DNA from: UBA6623 sp965226435 | GTDB lineage: Bacteria; Acidobacteriota; Terriglobia; Bryobacterales; UBA6623 | Assembly (NCBI GenBank): GCA_965226435.1 | Contig: CBDDCY010000007.1 | Coordinates: 248,001 to 312,000, forward strand | Reading direction: 5' to 3' | DNA length: 64,000 nt | In this document: positions 25,093 to 37,859 of the stretch, piece by piece | How positions within the stretch are numbered: the stretch's first letter is position 1 | How the letters are laid out: each line of letters starts with the position of its first letter | Translations under genes and position numbers: made by a program | Notes under the pieces: model-generated | Seen by the model: only the letters and a program-made list of their open reading frames with translations | The model's database searches: none | What the model was told of the DNA's origin: nothing

Positions 25093-26907
25093 TCAGAAGA
25101 TGAAACTCAGCGCGCCGCGGTAGCTGCGAATCGCTTGCAGCAAATACATCTGCCGGCCGTCCATGGTCGGTATCGGCACGTAGCCGGCCTTGAGCAAATT
25201 CCGAAAGTCGGCCGTTGCCTCGAATTTCCCCGGCAACGAACCGCCGACCCGGATCGGCTGCCGAATCACAATATTCAATCCCGGGTCCGAACGCGCCGCG
25301 AAGTCATTGTAGAGGTCGGACGCGATCACCGCCTGCCGGCTCAGCCATTGATACGAAGACGTGATCTGGGTGCCCGAGCGCGGCGCTGCCAGCGAAACCG
25401 ACGCCATCACCATGTGAGCCCGCCGCACTCGCAGGGAGTCGCGCAAGTCGGCCATTCGCCCGCTTTGGATCAACGCTTGGTCGGGAGCCAGCGCGCCGTT
25501 GAGCCCGTAGCCCACCGCCGCTTGCAGATGGTCGCGCAACTTGCGGGCATATGACACGCGGTAGCCGGTCGTTTGGTGGAAGCCGCCGTTCAGCGTCGAG
25601 CTGCCGCCGAAAAGATCGGGCAGGACATTGCCGTCGGCGAAATAGCCGGCCGGTACGTAGGCTGAAATCGCCGCGTCCGATAGCGAATCGTGGTAGACGG
25701 CGGCTTCGATCATTCCCTTATCGCCGACTTTTTCGCGGTACGCCGCCTCGAAATGTTCGGTGCGCTGCACGGTGGGCCGACCGTCTCGCAACGCCATTCT
25801 CGGGAACAACCCGAGGCTCGAAACCTGCCTGCGCAGCGTCTCACCGCCCGTCACCTTGTCGTGCGATTGCGGCACGCCCGAGGCATAGCGCACTTGCACT
25901 TCGCGGCCCTTGCCCAGGCTGTAAACGAGCCGGCCCCAAGGACTCACAAAGTTCAACCTATTCAAGAACGTAACGGACTCATACAGGAAACCGTACTCGA
26001 AGCGGACCGCTTCGCCCAGCTTCAGCTTGTCGTTGAATCCTAAACTAACGGTCTGCAACGAAGGTCGAGTCTGGTCTTGCGGCCCGAACAGAGCTTGCCC
26101 GGCAAACACCGGAACCTGTAGCTGCCTCACCGTGACCGAAACTTCCGCCGCCGCCGAGCCTATCTGTCGGCTGTAGCCGGCCCGGAAAGCCGCCGCCGGC
26201 GTTCCTGTCGTCGAGCCGTATCCCAGATTGCCGCTGACCAAAACGTCGTGATTGCCCAATAACGACGTCGCCACCGCGAAAGCCGTCCCCAGATCCGTCT
26301 CATTCGCCAAGCCTGATTGCCGGGCACCGCCGCCGGCACTCACCTCGGCATAGCCGTGGGTGTCGGTGAATTTGCCGCTCACCTTACGCATGACCGAGCG
26401 GGTCTCGTGTCTTTCGTCGGGCAGAAAGCGCAGGACCGGTCGCGTCGAGGTCGCCGTGCGCAGCACCCACTTCCAGTCGTCGCTCATGTCGCGCACTTCA
26501 CCGGAACCGGGGAAAGCGACCTGCAAGCTGGCGAACAGCGAGCGCAGATTGACGTCCAGAACCGTTCTGCGGCCCGACCGCACTTGGATTTTTTCTTTGA
26601 GAAGCGGCAGGAAACGATCCAGACTGACGCGGATCGAATAACGGCCCGGGAAAAGACGAGGAAGCTGGAAGACGCCGCGGTAGTCGGTGAAGCCGCGCTT
26701 GATGATGCGGCCTTCCGGCGTCAGCAAGGCGACGGTCGCCCCGATCCGCGGGGTACCCCGCGAGTCGTGGACCAAACCGGACATCGAGCCCGCGATTTCG
26801 CTCTTCGCGGCGGGGACAATCATCACCGCGAAGACCAGCACCGCCGAGACGGCGACCAAAGCCCAACCGCTCACGGAACGGCGGCGGCTTTGACGGTTCG
26901 TCAACAT
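25093..26907 (-). CDS. Outer-membrane barrel protein with N-terminal carboxypeptidase-regulatory-like domain
   Basis: About 604 residues. I use the ATG at 26907, which places a normal signal anchor (SVSGWALVAVSAVLVFAVMIV) near the N terminus; the frame is open to an ATG at 26946. A beta-sandwich follows (SGLVHDSRGTPRIGATVALL, TDYRGVFQLPRLFPGRYSIRVS). The rest has alternating strands typical of a barrel, and the protein ends SYRGALSFIF, with the terminal aromatic residue expected for BAM-inserted proteins. It resembles the Oar/TonB-dependent-like proteins that are abundant in Acidobacteriota, but no TonB box or plug could be pointed out. The cargo is unknown. Followed by the small secreted protein gene at 24661. 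Confidence 0.75.
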   Translation of the reverse strand: MLTNRQSRRRSVSGWALVAVSAVLVFAVMIVPAAKSEIAGSMSGLVHDSRGTPRIGATVALLTPEGRIIKRGFTDYRGVFQLPRLFPGRYSIRVSLDRFLPLLKEKIQVRSGRRTVLDVNLRSLFASLQVAFPGSGEVRDMSDDWKWVLRTATSTRPVLRFLPDERHETRSVMRKVSGKFTDTHGYAEVSAGGGARQSGLANETDLGTAFAVATSLLGNHDVLVSGNLGYGSTTGTPAAAFRAGYSRQIGSAAAEVSVTVRQLQVPVFAGQALFGPQDQTRPSLQTVSLGFNDKLKLGEAVRFEYGFLYESVTFLNRLNFVSPWGRLVYSLGKGREVQVRYASGVPQSHDKVTGGETLRRQVSSLGLFPRMALRDGRPTVQRTEHFEAAYREKVGDKGMIEAAVYHDSLSDAAISAYVPAGYFADGNVLPDLFGGSSTLNGGFHQTTGYRVSYARKLRDHLQAAVGYGLNGALAPDQALIQSGRMADLRDSLRVRRAHMVMASVSLAAPRSGTQITSSYQWLSRQAVIASDLYNDFAARSDPGLNIVIRQPIRVGGSLPGKFEATADFRNLLKAGYVPIPTMDGRQMYLLQAIRSYRGALSFIF

Positions 26908-26967
26908 CACTTCGTTCTCACTCGGTCGCCGGATACGCGGGTCCATTGAATAGTCTAAGTGACCAGT

Positions 26968-28632
26968 CTAGTCCCCTTTGATCTTAAACGTCGCGGTCGG
27001 GACTAAAGTTTCATTCTTGACCTTGTCGGTCACCGTGAGGCTGAGGCGGTATTCGCCCGGCTCGAGGTTCCGCAGCGGCAACAGCTTTTCAATCACCGTC
27101 TGCCGCGCCGAGATGCCGCGGATTTTCTCGAAACCTTCCGTGAAATCGAGCAACAGATCGTCCGGGGCGTCGAGTCTTGCGATCTGATAACTCACCGACC
27201 CTTCCGGAAGACTCGTCTCCTCGTTTTCCCCGAGATTGTAGACCTGGAAATAGATGCCCATCTTCTCCGTGCGCTTGAACTCTTCGCCGATGCGCGGTCG
27301 CACCTTCGAGCTGCCGATGACGAACTGCCCCGTGCCCAGCGACCGCGTCGGCACGTGCTCGATGCGATCGGCCAAAATCAGCGAACTCATCGCCAACTTC
27401 TCTTCCTCGAACGCGGGGACTCGGAGCGCTACCCGATAGGTGCCCATCGTCTCGCCGACGATATCCTTGACAACCAGCTCGAGACGGTACGAGCCCGGCG
27501 CCAGCGGCACGCCTTTTTGGTAGATCGAAACGCGGGCCATTTCCTTTTGCAATTGCGCGGCGGTCGTGTCGATGGTCACCGTGTCTTCAAAGTGCGTCGC
27601 CACCCGCCGCGTCATCGTGGTAACGCGGCCGAAGATGTTGACGACGGCTCTCTGCACGCCCTCGTCATCTTCGAAAACCACGTCTCTGTTCTGAAGCTGC
27701 ACCGTGACGCCGGTCAAGACCGAGCTGTTCGTCACGCGAACATAGTGAATGTCCACCACAAAGGGCAGCGTGTTGTACTCGATCCTCGAATCGACCACCG
27801 CTTCCAGATCCTTGAATTTCACCGGTGGCGGTCTGAAGATGTCCGCGTGCAATTGCAAGCGCTCAAACTGGTTGTAGCGTCGACTTTGCACGCCGCCCAT
27901 CGGCATGCCCATGCGCGTGCCGTCGCTGCGGGTAAAGCGATCCGCTTTGCTCGACAATCCCATCTGCTCGGCGATCGTCAGCCCCGCGCCGGGAACGTGC
28001 AGCAAAGCGTCCTTTTCGGAAGGATCCATCGTGAGGCGATATTCGCCCGTCATCGTCGGATCCACGAACTCCAAGATGACGTCCTGCCCAACGCCTTCAA
28101 TCCAGCGATAGCGCCAGGTTTCAAACGGGAAGGTCGAAGTCGTTCCGCCGCCCTCTTCGTAAGGCCTCTGGTACATTCCGCCTGAAGGATGAGACTCGAT
28201 TTCATCCGGCGGACCGTGCGCGATATAGATACGTCCGCGGTCCGCCTTCCAGCCGGGAATCCCCGACGCGAAGCGGTCATTGGCGTAGGCAATGCGGCGG
28301 TAGTGTTCTTCCTTATATTCGTTCTCCATCGAGTCGGGCGTCGGGTCGCGGCGCATCCAGAACTGTTCGATGAAGTTCTCGCGCTCCTCGGCGGTGGAAA
28401 GGCGCAGGAAGGCTTTCCGCTCATCGCCGGTGATGATGTAGATCACATCCGTTTTCAACCATCGGCGGAACGGCCCTTCGAGCTCTTTCTCCAGTCTCTT
28501 GAGGCGTTTTCTTTCTTGCCTTCGAGTGAGCTTGCGAGGCGCTTCATCCCCTTCGGCGGCCTGCGACAGGTTGCCGGGAGGGAAAACAGCGAACATAAAC
28601 AAAACAAGGAGAGAGAATAACTTGCGGCTCAT
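26968..28632 (-). CDS. GWxTD-domain-type secreted protein
   Basis: About 554 residues from the ATG at 28632, preceded by AAGGGG at nine bases. Signal peptide: MSRKLFSLLVLFMFAVFPPGNLSQA. After a charged helical stretch comes FIEQFWMRRDPTPDSMENEYKEEHYRRIAYANDRF, characteristic of the family. Then GIPGWKADRGRIYIAHGPPDEIE sits where the family has GWxTD; here Ala replaces Thr. Later parts are beta-rich (RLELVVKDIVGETMGTYRVAL). The family is common in Acidobacteriota and of unknown function; a role at the envelope is assumed from the signal peptide. The frame extends upstream to 28878 but that region is Pro/Arg-rich and outside the signal peptide. Confidence 0.88.
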   Translation of the reverse strand: MSRKLFSLLVLFMFAVFPPGNLSQAAEGDEAPRKLTRRQERKRLKRLEKELEGPFRRWLKTDVIYIITGDERKAFLRLSTAEERENFIEQFWMRRDPTPDSMENEYKEEHYRRIAYANDRFASGIPGWKADRGRIYIAHGPPDEIESHPSGGMYQRPYEEGGGTTSTFPFETWRYRWIEGVGQDVILEFVDPTMTGEYRLTMDPSEKDALLHVPGAGLTIAEQMGLSSKADRFTRSDGTRMGMPMGGVQSRRYNQFERLQLHADIFRPPPVKFKDLEAVVDSRIEYNTLPFVVDIHYVRVTNSSVLTGVTVQLQNRDVVFEDDEGVQRAVVNIFGRVTTMTRRVATHFEDTVTIDTTAAQLQKEMARVSIYQKGVPLAPGSYRLELVVKDIVGETMGTYRVALRVPAFEEEKLAMSSLILADRIEHVPTRSLGTGQFVIGSSKVRPRIGEEFKRTEKMGIYFQVYNLGENEETSLPEGSVSYQIARLDAPDDLLLDFTEGFEKIRGISARQTVIEKLLPLRNLEPGEYRLSLTVTDKVKNETLVPTATFKIKGD

Positions 28633-29064
28633 ACCTCGGCACCCCTTCGACAGACCAACCCAGTGCCAGTGCCCGCGCGGCTCTATTCCAGTTTCGATTT
28701 TAGGAGGTCCACCGGGAATCGTCAAGTAAATTGTGTACGCTCGTGGTGGGAAAAAGACATACGCCCGACGCGGAAAAATCGGTTCCGGCGGCGCGAGAAA
28801 AAACCCATGTCTCGGCCACCCTCCCCTTCCCGTCCGCGTCCATCGGGAATGCCCGTCTATGTGAAACCACCTATCCAAGCGCCGGATTCTCCCAAAATGC
28901 GGATTTCGCTTGCGTACGCGCCGGAAACGTCCCGGTAAGTGATTGTTTTACAATGACTTGCACGGGCCGCTCCAGGCCCGGTTTGGCAGCCGGCGTGCAG
29001 TTAAGAGGAACGCGTCCGTGCGCGTAGCGTGTCTCTGCTCGCTCGTCCGGCGGCAAACGTAAAG
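28633..29064. other. Non-coding region between divergent GWxTD and histidine kinase genes
   Basis: About 430 bases. It carries AT-rich patches near 28720-28735 and 28935-28955 (TTGTTTTACAATG, TACAAT as a possible -10 for the kinase operon). No repeat or gene recognised. Confidence 0.35.
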
Positions 29065-32020
<2,956 letters not shown>

Positions 32021-32028
<8 letters not shown>

Positions 32029-33493
32029 GGCATCCGCTGAACGCGCTCCCGCCTCGCGCGGAAAAGTACTCATCATCGATGACGAGGATGCCATCCTCGA
32101 AAGCCTCGAAACACTGCTCGAGTTGGAAGAATACGAAGTAGCCACCGCCTCGACCGGCGGCGCCGGCCTCGATGCGCTCGACGCCAAGACGTTCGATTTG
32201 GTTTTGCTCGACCTGATGCTGCCCGACATCTCCGGGCTCGACGTTCTGAAAGAGGTTCGTTCCCGCGACCAGGAAACCCCGATCGTCATGCTCACCGCCT
32301 ACGGCTCGATCGAGACGGCGGTATCGGCGATCAAGCTTGGAGCAACCGATTTCTGCACCAAACCCTGGAACAACGAAAAGCTGGTCCTCGAAATCGACCG
32401 CACTATTGAACGCCGTCGCCTCGAACGCGAAAACGCTCACCTAAAGAGAGTCCTCAAGGCCCGTTTCAGTTTTTCGAACATCATCGGTAAGAGCGACGGC
32501 ATGCAGCGGGTCTTCGACTTGGTCGGCCAGGTATCGCCCAGCCGCTCGACCGTGCTGATTCACGGCGACAGCGGGACGGGAAAGGAACTGATCGCCAAAG
32601 CCATTCACGCCAACTCGCCCCGCGTAGGGCGTCCTTTCGTGCCCATCAATACCGGCTCGATTCCGGTGGACTTACTCGAATCGACCCTGTTCGGCCACGT
32701 GCGCGGTGCTTTTACGGGCGCCGAGCAAACCCGCCGGGGCCATTTCGACGTCGCCGACGGCGGTACCGTCTTTCTCGACGAAATCGGCACCCTGGGCGCC
32801 GAAACCCAGGCCAAGCTGCTGCGCGTGATTCAAGAGCGCGAGTTCGTCCCCGTGGGCTCAACCGATACCGTCAAGGTCGACGTTCGGATCGTCGCGGCCA
32901 CCAACGACAATCTCGAAAAACTCGTCCAAGAAGGGACCTTCCGCGAGGACCTCTATTACCGCCTCAACGTCATTCAGATCAAGCTGCCCCCGCTCCGGGA
33001 ACGCCTTGAGGACATCCCACTACTCGCCGAGCATTTCTTCGACAAGTACTGCCGAGAGAACGAACGCTTCCTCGACTCCGCCGGCCGCTCGACTTTGCGT
33101 TTCTCGCCCGCGGCCATGAAGTTGCTGATGAATCACGCCTGGCCCGGCAATGTCCGAGAGTTGGAAAACGTGGTCGAACGCGCCACGGTGCTCGCCACCG
33201 AACCCGAAGTCGGGGCCGACTTATTGCCCGAATCACTTCTCGGACCCGACGGCGTCGAGCGCATGCGAATGCCGGTAACCTTCAAGCCGGCCGCCGGCGC
33301 GAGTCTATTTGAGATCGTCGAGGAATTCGAGCGCCGCGTGATTCTCGAAGAGTTGGAAAAAGCCCGCTGGAGTCAGACCGAAGCCGCTAAACGACTGCGC
33401 ATGGCGCTATCGACGCTAAACCAAAAGATCCAGCGCCTCGACATCGACGTCAAGCGCCGCCGCGACCTGGCGCAAGCTGATCGCCCGGCCTAA
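32021..33493 (+). CDS. NtrC-type sigma-54-dependent response regulator
   Basis: 490 residues. Receiver domain at about 14-130 with the DDED acidic pair, the phospho-acceptor Asp in LVLLDLMLPDISG and the Lys in CTKPW. AAA+ domain at about 150-385: Walker A GDSGTGKEL, the sigma-54 loop GAFTGAEQTRRGHF and the Walker B-like GGTVFLDEIG. A Fis-type helix-turn-helix lies at the C terminus (SQTEAAKRLRMALSTLNQKI). The ATG at 32021 overlaps the last codons of the kinase gene, so the two are a coupled two-component system that activates sigma-54 promoters. Targets are not visible in this window. Confidence 0.93.
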
Positions 33494-33499
33494 CGACCC

Positions 33500-34324
33500 T
33501 CACCGATTCACTAACTCCCCTGCCCTTACGGAAATCCAACACCGGCGGCTGTCCGGCAGTTCAACGTGACGCCAGCCACCCCGCTCTTCCAATGCCAAGA
33601 ACTCGGTCCCGGCATGAAGTGGTTCCTTGAAACTCGGCTCATACGACTCGCCGTCGCCTTTGCGGGCAACCACTTCGTGCGCCAAAATCACCCCGGGTGA
33701 TTCCTCCGACTGCCGGTAGGCGTCAACCAGTAGCGATCCGAGGAATAATACCGCCGTCGCGCCTGCCCCAATCAGCAGCGCCCGCGGGCCGGCCTCCGGC
33801 CGAAACAGTCGCCACGCCGCGAGCAACCAAAGTATCAGCGCCGCCGAAGCGAAGATCGCCGTGCGCACACGCGTCGAGAAATCGTAATGCCAAAAAAGCA
33901 ACGTCCGCAGAACGCGATCCTGCTCGGTGCGCTCGAAAGTATCGAGCCGATTGGCCCGCGCCGCGTTCAGGTTCTGTTGCAGGTTGAGATCGTAGGGGAT
34001 CCCCAACTCGGCGCGACGATAGCTCAGCAACGCCCGCCCGACGTCGTTCGCCCGAAAGTAAGCGTTCCCCAAGTTGTAATAAAGCTTGCCGTTGCGAACG
34101 GCCCCCTCGTCCACCAACCGCTCGAATCGCAAAGCCGCCCGCCGGTAGAGATCCTCGGCCGCGACCGGGTTCCGAGCCGCCACTTCATTGGCCTCGCGGA
34201 AAAGCCCGTTCGCTTCGGAAAACACCGTCCGCAGTTCGCTGTCGCTCATAGCGGCCGGCAGTGATGCTACCGACAAAACCCAAAGAGCCCCGAGCGCGCT
34301 TCCTCTGATCAAGGCCCGCTTCAT
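33500..34324 (-). CDS. batE: BatE: TPR and SH3-like membrane protein of the Bat operon
   Basis: 274 residues. Signal peptide at the N terminus, TPR-like helices (FSEANGLFREANEVAARNPVAAEDLYRRAALRFERL, KLYYNLGNAYFRANDVGRALLSYRRAE), two membrane spans around 155-205 and a C-terminal SH3-like domain (GTEFLALEERGGWRHVELPDSRRCWISV). This matches BatE of aerotolerance (Bat) operons. The start overlaps the batD stop by four bases (ATGA). It is the last gene of batA-B-C-D-E and is convergent with the NtrC-type regulator, six bases away. Confidence 0.85.
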   Translation of the reverse strand: MKRALIRGSALGALWVLSVASLPAAMSDSELRTVFSEANGLFREANEVAARNPVAAEDLYRRAALRFERLVDEGAVRNGKLYYNLGNAYFRANDVGRALLSYRRAELGIPYDLNLQQNLNAARANRLDTFERTEQDRVLRTLLFWHYDFSTRVRTAIFASAALILWLLAAWRLFRPEAGPRALLIGAGATAVLFLGSLLVDAYRQSEESPGVILAHEVVARKGDGESYEPSFKEPLHAGTEFLALEERGGWRHVELPDSRRCWISVRAGELVNR

Positions 34325-36321
34325 CGCAACACCTGCTCCGTCCGTTCGGCCGCGCCTCGAATCGCCCGCGCCGTCTCCTCGGTCGCTCCCCCGAAAGCGC
34401 CGCCCGCGTAACGGCCCGCCTCGCAGCGCTCAAACAGCCTCGCCCACTCCGCCGTCGTCTCGGCCGAAACGCCGCGAGCCGACAACTCTCGCTCCGCATC
34501 CGCGAAGGTCAGCGCGCCGGGGGCCAACCCCATGCGGTCGCCCAGGTATCGCTTGACCGCCTCGAGCAGCGCGGCATCCGCCCGGGTGTCTTCGCCGGAA
34601 ACTTCAGCAGAAGCAATCTCACCCACCGCACCCAGAGCTTTCGTCAGTTTCTTGAAAGCTTCGCGCGCTCGCCGCTGCCCCGGGTCGCCATACCGCCTCT
34701 TCGTCACCAAGACGAACGCAAACAGCCCACCATACGCCAGTGGCGGAACAAAAATCAGCGTCGCCCACAACGGCGAGACGAGCCAAGCGATCGGCCCGTA
34801 GGCGTGGTTTTCAAGAGCATCGAAGTCTTCATAGTTATGGGCAATGCCGCCCTCGAGAGTTTCCAACTCGGTCTGCACGGTCCCCGGGTCCACAAGACCC
34901 TCGGCGTCTCGCGCCGTAACGATCCGCGCGCTATTCACGGTGAGGGGAATCGCTTCGGTCGTCGCCCGCTGATAGCGCCCCGATTCCACATCGAAGTAAC
35001 TCAGCTCGATCGGCGGAATGCCGGCAACATCGGCATGCCGCGCCCGCAGAGTCTGCGTGAACACTTTCGCCCGTCCCTTGACCGTCCCCGGGGAGCGCTC
35101 CGACGGAATCTTAAAAGCGCGCGCCAACGCCGGTTGCGAGCCCAACGACGGCAGATCGACGTTCCCCAGATAACGAGGCCCCGAAATCTTCACCGTTACC
35201 GTGATTGGGTCCCCGACATTCACTTCGCGCGGCGTCGCCTCCGCCGCGATCGAGTACTTGCCGACCAACCCGCTGAACCCCGCCGGACGTCCTCGGGCGG
35301 GCAAATCGAGCACCTCGAGAGTCGGGCGATTCGAAGGCGCGACGGCCGTTTCATAAACCGCTCGGCTGCGCAAGCGGAAGAAATCCTCGCTGAAGAAATC
35401 ATCGAGAACGCCCCGACGCCGCTCGCGCCGTCCCGACTGCGCTTGGCAGGTCGCCGCGGCTTGGGGAATCCGTAGCTTGCCCGCCTGCCTCGGAATCAGC
35501 ACGCGCTCGAAGCTCACGGTCAGGTAATCACGCCCGTCGAGCGTCCCGCGGCCCTTCTTCCCGATCACCTCTCCATCGGCGAGCGGCACGCGAACATACT
35601 TCTCCGCCTGCGCCTGCGTCACTTTCGGGTCTGATCCGGCAACCTGAAAGCGCGGGTCTTTCAAAACCGGAACATCGAGGGAAAACTCCCGCACGTCCTT
35701 GCCCACATACCAAATCACCTTCAGGGTCACGGGTTGGCCGACATAGGCCTTCCGCTCCGACAACGACATCCGCAGCTTGAAATCGTCGGTCTCCACCGGC
35801 GGCACCACGCGAATCGCAATCGGTGCCGTGCTCGCCGTCTGGCCCTCGGCGGTAACCATGAGCGCGGGAATCCGCAACGTTCCCGCGCGCTTCGGCGTAA
35901 GACGATAAGAGAAAACGTACCCCCGGCGGACAACTTGATTCACCTGCCCGTTGACTATCGTCATCGACTGGCTGGTGTTCTGCTGCGCCCCCATTTCGAG
36001 AACCTTGAAATCGGCAATCGCGGAAACATCGGGTTTTTCCGGCTTGTCACTGCCCTCGATTTGAATTTGAAACAGGAAGGACTCACCGACAAACACTTCG
36101 GTCTTTTGCACCGCCCCTTGCACACGGAACGTCTGCGCCCGGGCGGTCCACTCCAATGTGCTTGGGGCGGCCAAGAGAATCGCCGCCAACAGTACCAACC
36201 GCCAATAGGCCGCGAAAAAACCGGGGACAGGCCGCTTCGCGCCGGACGCAGTTGTCGATTGCGTGGGAGTTGAGTCGGTTGGCTCTCGGTCCAGTCCGAT
36301 TCTATGAATCCGAAGTTTCAT
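34321..36321 (-). CDS. batD: BatD: membrane protein with repeated beta-sandwich domains
   Basis: 666 residues. A signal-like span (FFAAYWRLVLLAAILLAAPSTL) follows a 30-residue N-terminal extension. The body is the oxygen-tolerance/BatD family: AQTFRVQGAVQKTEVFVGESFLFQIQIEG, then SLSERKAYVGQPVTLKVIWYVG, then RPTLEVLDLPARGRPAGFSGLVGKYSIAAE. A membrane span lies near 525-550 and a cytoplasmic helical tail follows. The first codons (MKLRIHRIG) lie within a copy of dispersed repeat A, whose other copies carry the same word, so the present start was probably supplied by the repeat. batE overlaps by four bases. Role: scaffolding of the Bat complex at the inner membrane. Confidence 0.85.
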   Translation of the reverse strand: MKLRIHRIGLDREPTDSTPTQSTTASGAKRPVPGFFAAYWRLVLLAAILLAAPSTLEWTARAQTFRVQGAVQKTEVFVGESFLFQIQIEGSDKPEKPDVSAIADFKVLEMGAQQNTSQSMTIVNGQVNQVVRRGYVFSYRLTPKRAGTLRIPALMVTAEGQTASTAPIAIRVVPPVETDDFKLRMSLSERKAYVGQPVTLKVIWYVGKDVREFSLDVPVLKDPRFQVAGSDPKVTQAQAEKYVRVPLADGEVIGKKGRGTLDGRDYLTVSFERVLIPRQAGKLRIPQAAATCQAQSGRRERRRGVLDDFFSEDFFRLRSRAVYETAVAPSNRPTLEVLDLPARGRPAGFSGLVGKYSIAAEATPREVNVGDPITVTVKISGPRYLGNVDLPSLGSQPALARAFKIPSERSPGTVKGRAKVFTQTLRARHADVAGIPPIELSYFDVESGRYQRATTEAIPLTVNSARIVTARDAEGLVDPGTVQTELETLEGGIAHNYEDFDALENHAYGPIAWLVSPLWATLIFVPPLAYGGLFAFVLVTKRRYGDPGQRRAREAFKKLTKALGAVGEIASAEVSGEDTRADAALLEAVKRYLGDRMGLAPGALTFADAERELSARGVSAETTAEWARLFERCEAGRYAGGAFGGATEETARAIRGAAERTEQVLR

Positions 36322-36545
36322 GATGCCGGCATGAACATGAGTGCCGGGGGCCTCCTGCCGCCCCTCCAGGGCTCTCCCGGGTGAGGGCTACCCTGGGTTC
36401 CGCCTTCGGCTCCACCCTGGGCTATATTCCTGCCGCCGCTTCGCGGCTCAACGTGTTCGCGATCTTGCCGGGCGTAAACTTAATGCCCCATACCCTCGAA
36501 GGTTGTTTTCGGAGGAGTCCCCGCTTTTCGCGGCCCCGCCGGCCC
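36301..36545 (+). repeat. Family A palindromic repeat between batC and batD
   Basis: Begins TCTATGAATCCG-AAGTTTCATGAT, as does the copy at 44540. It contains CCCTGGGTTCCGCC...GGCTCCACCCTGGG and GCCGCCGCTTCGCGGC palindromes, and ends GGTTGTTTTCGGAGGAGTCC, matched at 43805-43830. It fills the only gap in an otherwise overlapping operon. Confidence 0.75.
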
Positions 36546-36572
36546 GCGGGTTCCGTCTTGTCCAAGACTCCA

Positions 36573-37859
36573 TCACCAGTCTTTATCCACGGGAACGATC
36601 CGGATCGCCAATCCCATCCGTCTCTGCTCGCGATCGGATTCTTCCTTGTCAAGAATATCCCGCGCCATTTGCTCTTGCGGCTCGCCGTCCCGACCGGGCT
36701 CCGCCGGTGATTGGTTTTCCCGGGCGGTTTCGGGCGGCGACTGCTCACCTTCGCCCTGCCTTTTTCCCTCGCCCTCACCCTCTTCGGGCTTGCCGCCCAT
36801 CGCGCGCATTGCGTCTTCCAACTTCTTGCGCGCCTCTTGCTGGGACGCCTTCGCCTGGTCGAAATCGCCCTTTTCGAGATCCTTGCCCGCCTGCTGCTGC
36901 TCGGCGGCGGCCTGCTGAAGATCCTGTTGCGCTTTGTCTTGTTGCGCCTGTTGGGACTTGGAAGTCCGGGCTTGCTTCTCCTGCTCTTTCATCTCACGCG
37001 AAAGTTGCCGGGTCCGCTCCTCGAGGTCCTTCTGTTTCTTTTCCAGATCATCGGCCTTTTGCCGCATCTCCCGCGAATCGCCTTCTCGCTTTTGTTGCTC
37101 GGAAGCCTGTTGGCTCTGCTCGGCGGCTTGCTTTTGCTCCTGAACGAGGTCTTTCAATTTGCCGGAAGAATCTTGTTGGTCCTCGGGCTGTTTTTCCCCT
37201 TCGCCGCCCCGCGAGGGGCTTTGCGGTTGCTTCTTTAGCTGCTCGATCAAGTCCCGCATGCGGAGCCGAGCAACCTCGATGTTGTGCCTCGCATCGTTAA
37301 GCCCCGGATTAAGCTTCAACGCATCCTGATAAAGCTGCACGCCCCTCCCCACGGACTCCAGAGCCTGCCGCGGATCGGTCTGCTGTTGCCCGACACCTTG
37401 CCGAAAAGCCGCGTTGCCGTGGCTGAACTTGCTGAGCGCCTCGATCGCCGGATCGGAACCCCGTAGCGCGGCCTGCTCAAAAGCGTCGCCCGCCGCCGTG
37501 TAGTCTTCCTGCTTGTACAGCGTGCTCCCGCGGTTAAACCAAATGCGCGCCGAATCCGGTTCCAACTCCGACGCCTTCTCGTAAGCTTCAAGGGCGTGCT
37601 CGTAATTCTCCGCCGCGTAGGCTTGATTGCCCTGCTCCACCAACTCTCCCACCGACTGCCCAACAGCGACGCACGGAAGCAGAAGGAATCCGATCAACCG
37701 AAGCCGCGAAGCGGCGACTGGAATATAGCCTAGGGTGAAGCCGGAACGGCGGAACCCTAGGTTGCGCCATGACACGGTCGAGCCCTGAAAGGGCGGCGGG
37801 AAACGCCGGGGAAATAGTGTTGCCGGCATTTTCCTTGCCGTTTGCGTCACCCTGCTCAT
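36573..37859 (-). CDS. batC: BatC: TPR protein with long charged coiled-coil region
   Basis: 428 residues. ATG at 37859 overlaps the batB stop (ATGA). The N-terminal 40 residues (PRRFPPPFQGSTVSWR...LGYIPVAASRL) are the translation of an inverted family A repeat, which runs in frame straight into the hydrophobic LRLIGFLLLPCVAVGQS. A TPR block follows (NQAYAAENYEHALEAYEKASELEPDSARIWFNRG, DYTAAGDAFEQAALRG), then a Gln/Glu/Lys-rich coiled coil from about 215 to 400. It ends with MGLAIRIVPVDKDW. In the original gene the start was probably close to the hydrophobic segment (inference). Function: partner of the BatA/BatB von Willebrand proteins. Confidence 0.85.
   Translation of the reverse strand: MSRVTQTARKMPATLFPRRFPPPFQGSTVSWRNLGFRRSGFTLGYIPVAASRLRLIGFLLLPCVAVGQSVGELVEQGNQAYAAENYEHALEAYEKASELEPDSARIWFNRGSTLYKQEDYTAAGDAFEQAALRGSDPAIEALSKFSHGNAAFRQGVGQQQTDPRQALESVGRGVQLYQDALKLNPGLNDARHNIEVARLRMRDLIEQLKKQPQSPSRGGEGEKQPEDQQDSSGKLKDLVQEQKQAAEQSQQASEQQKREGDSREMRQKADDLEKKQKDLEERTRQLSREMKEQEKQARTSKSQQAQQDKAQQDLQQAAAEQQQAGKDLEKGDFDQAKASQQEARKKLEDAMRAMGGKPEEGEGEGKRQGEGEQSPPETARENQSPAEPGRDGEPQEQMARDILDKEESDREQRRMGLAIRIVPVDKDW
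37688..37830 (-). repeat. Family A palindromic repeat inside the 5' end of batC
   Basis: Inverted copy: AGCCGCGAAGCGGCGACTGG, then TAGCCTAGGGTG...AACCCTAGGTTG and GAGCCCTGAAAGGGCGGCGG. The reading frame passes through without a stop, so this repeat is coding here. Confidence 0.75.

Noticed and set aside
36341..37300. 319-codon plus-strand frame opposite batC
   Set aside because: First part is family A repeat, rest is antisense to the batC coiled coil; low complexity.
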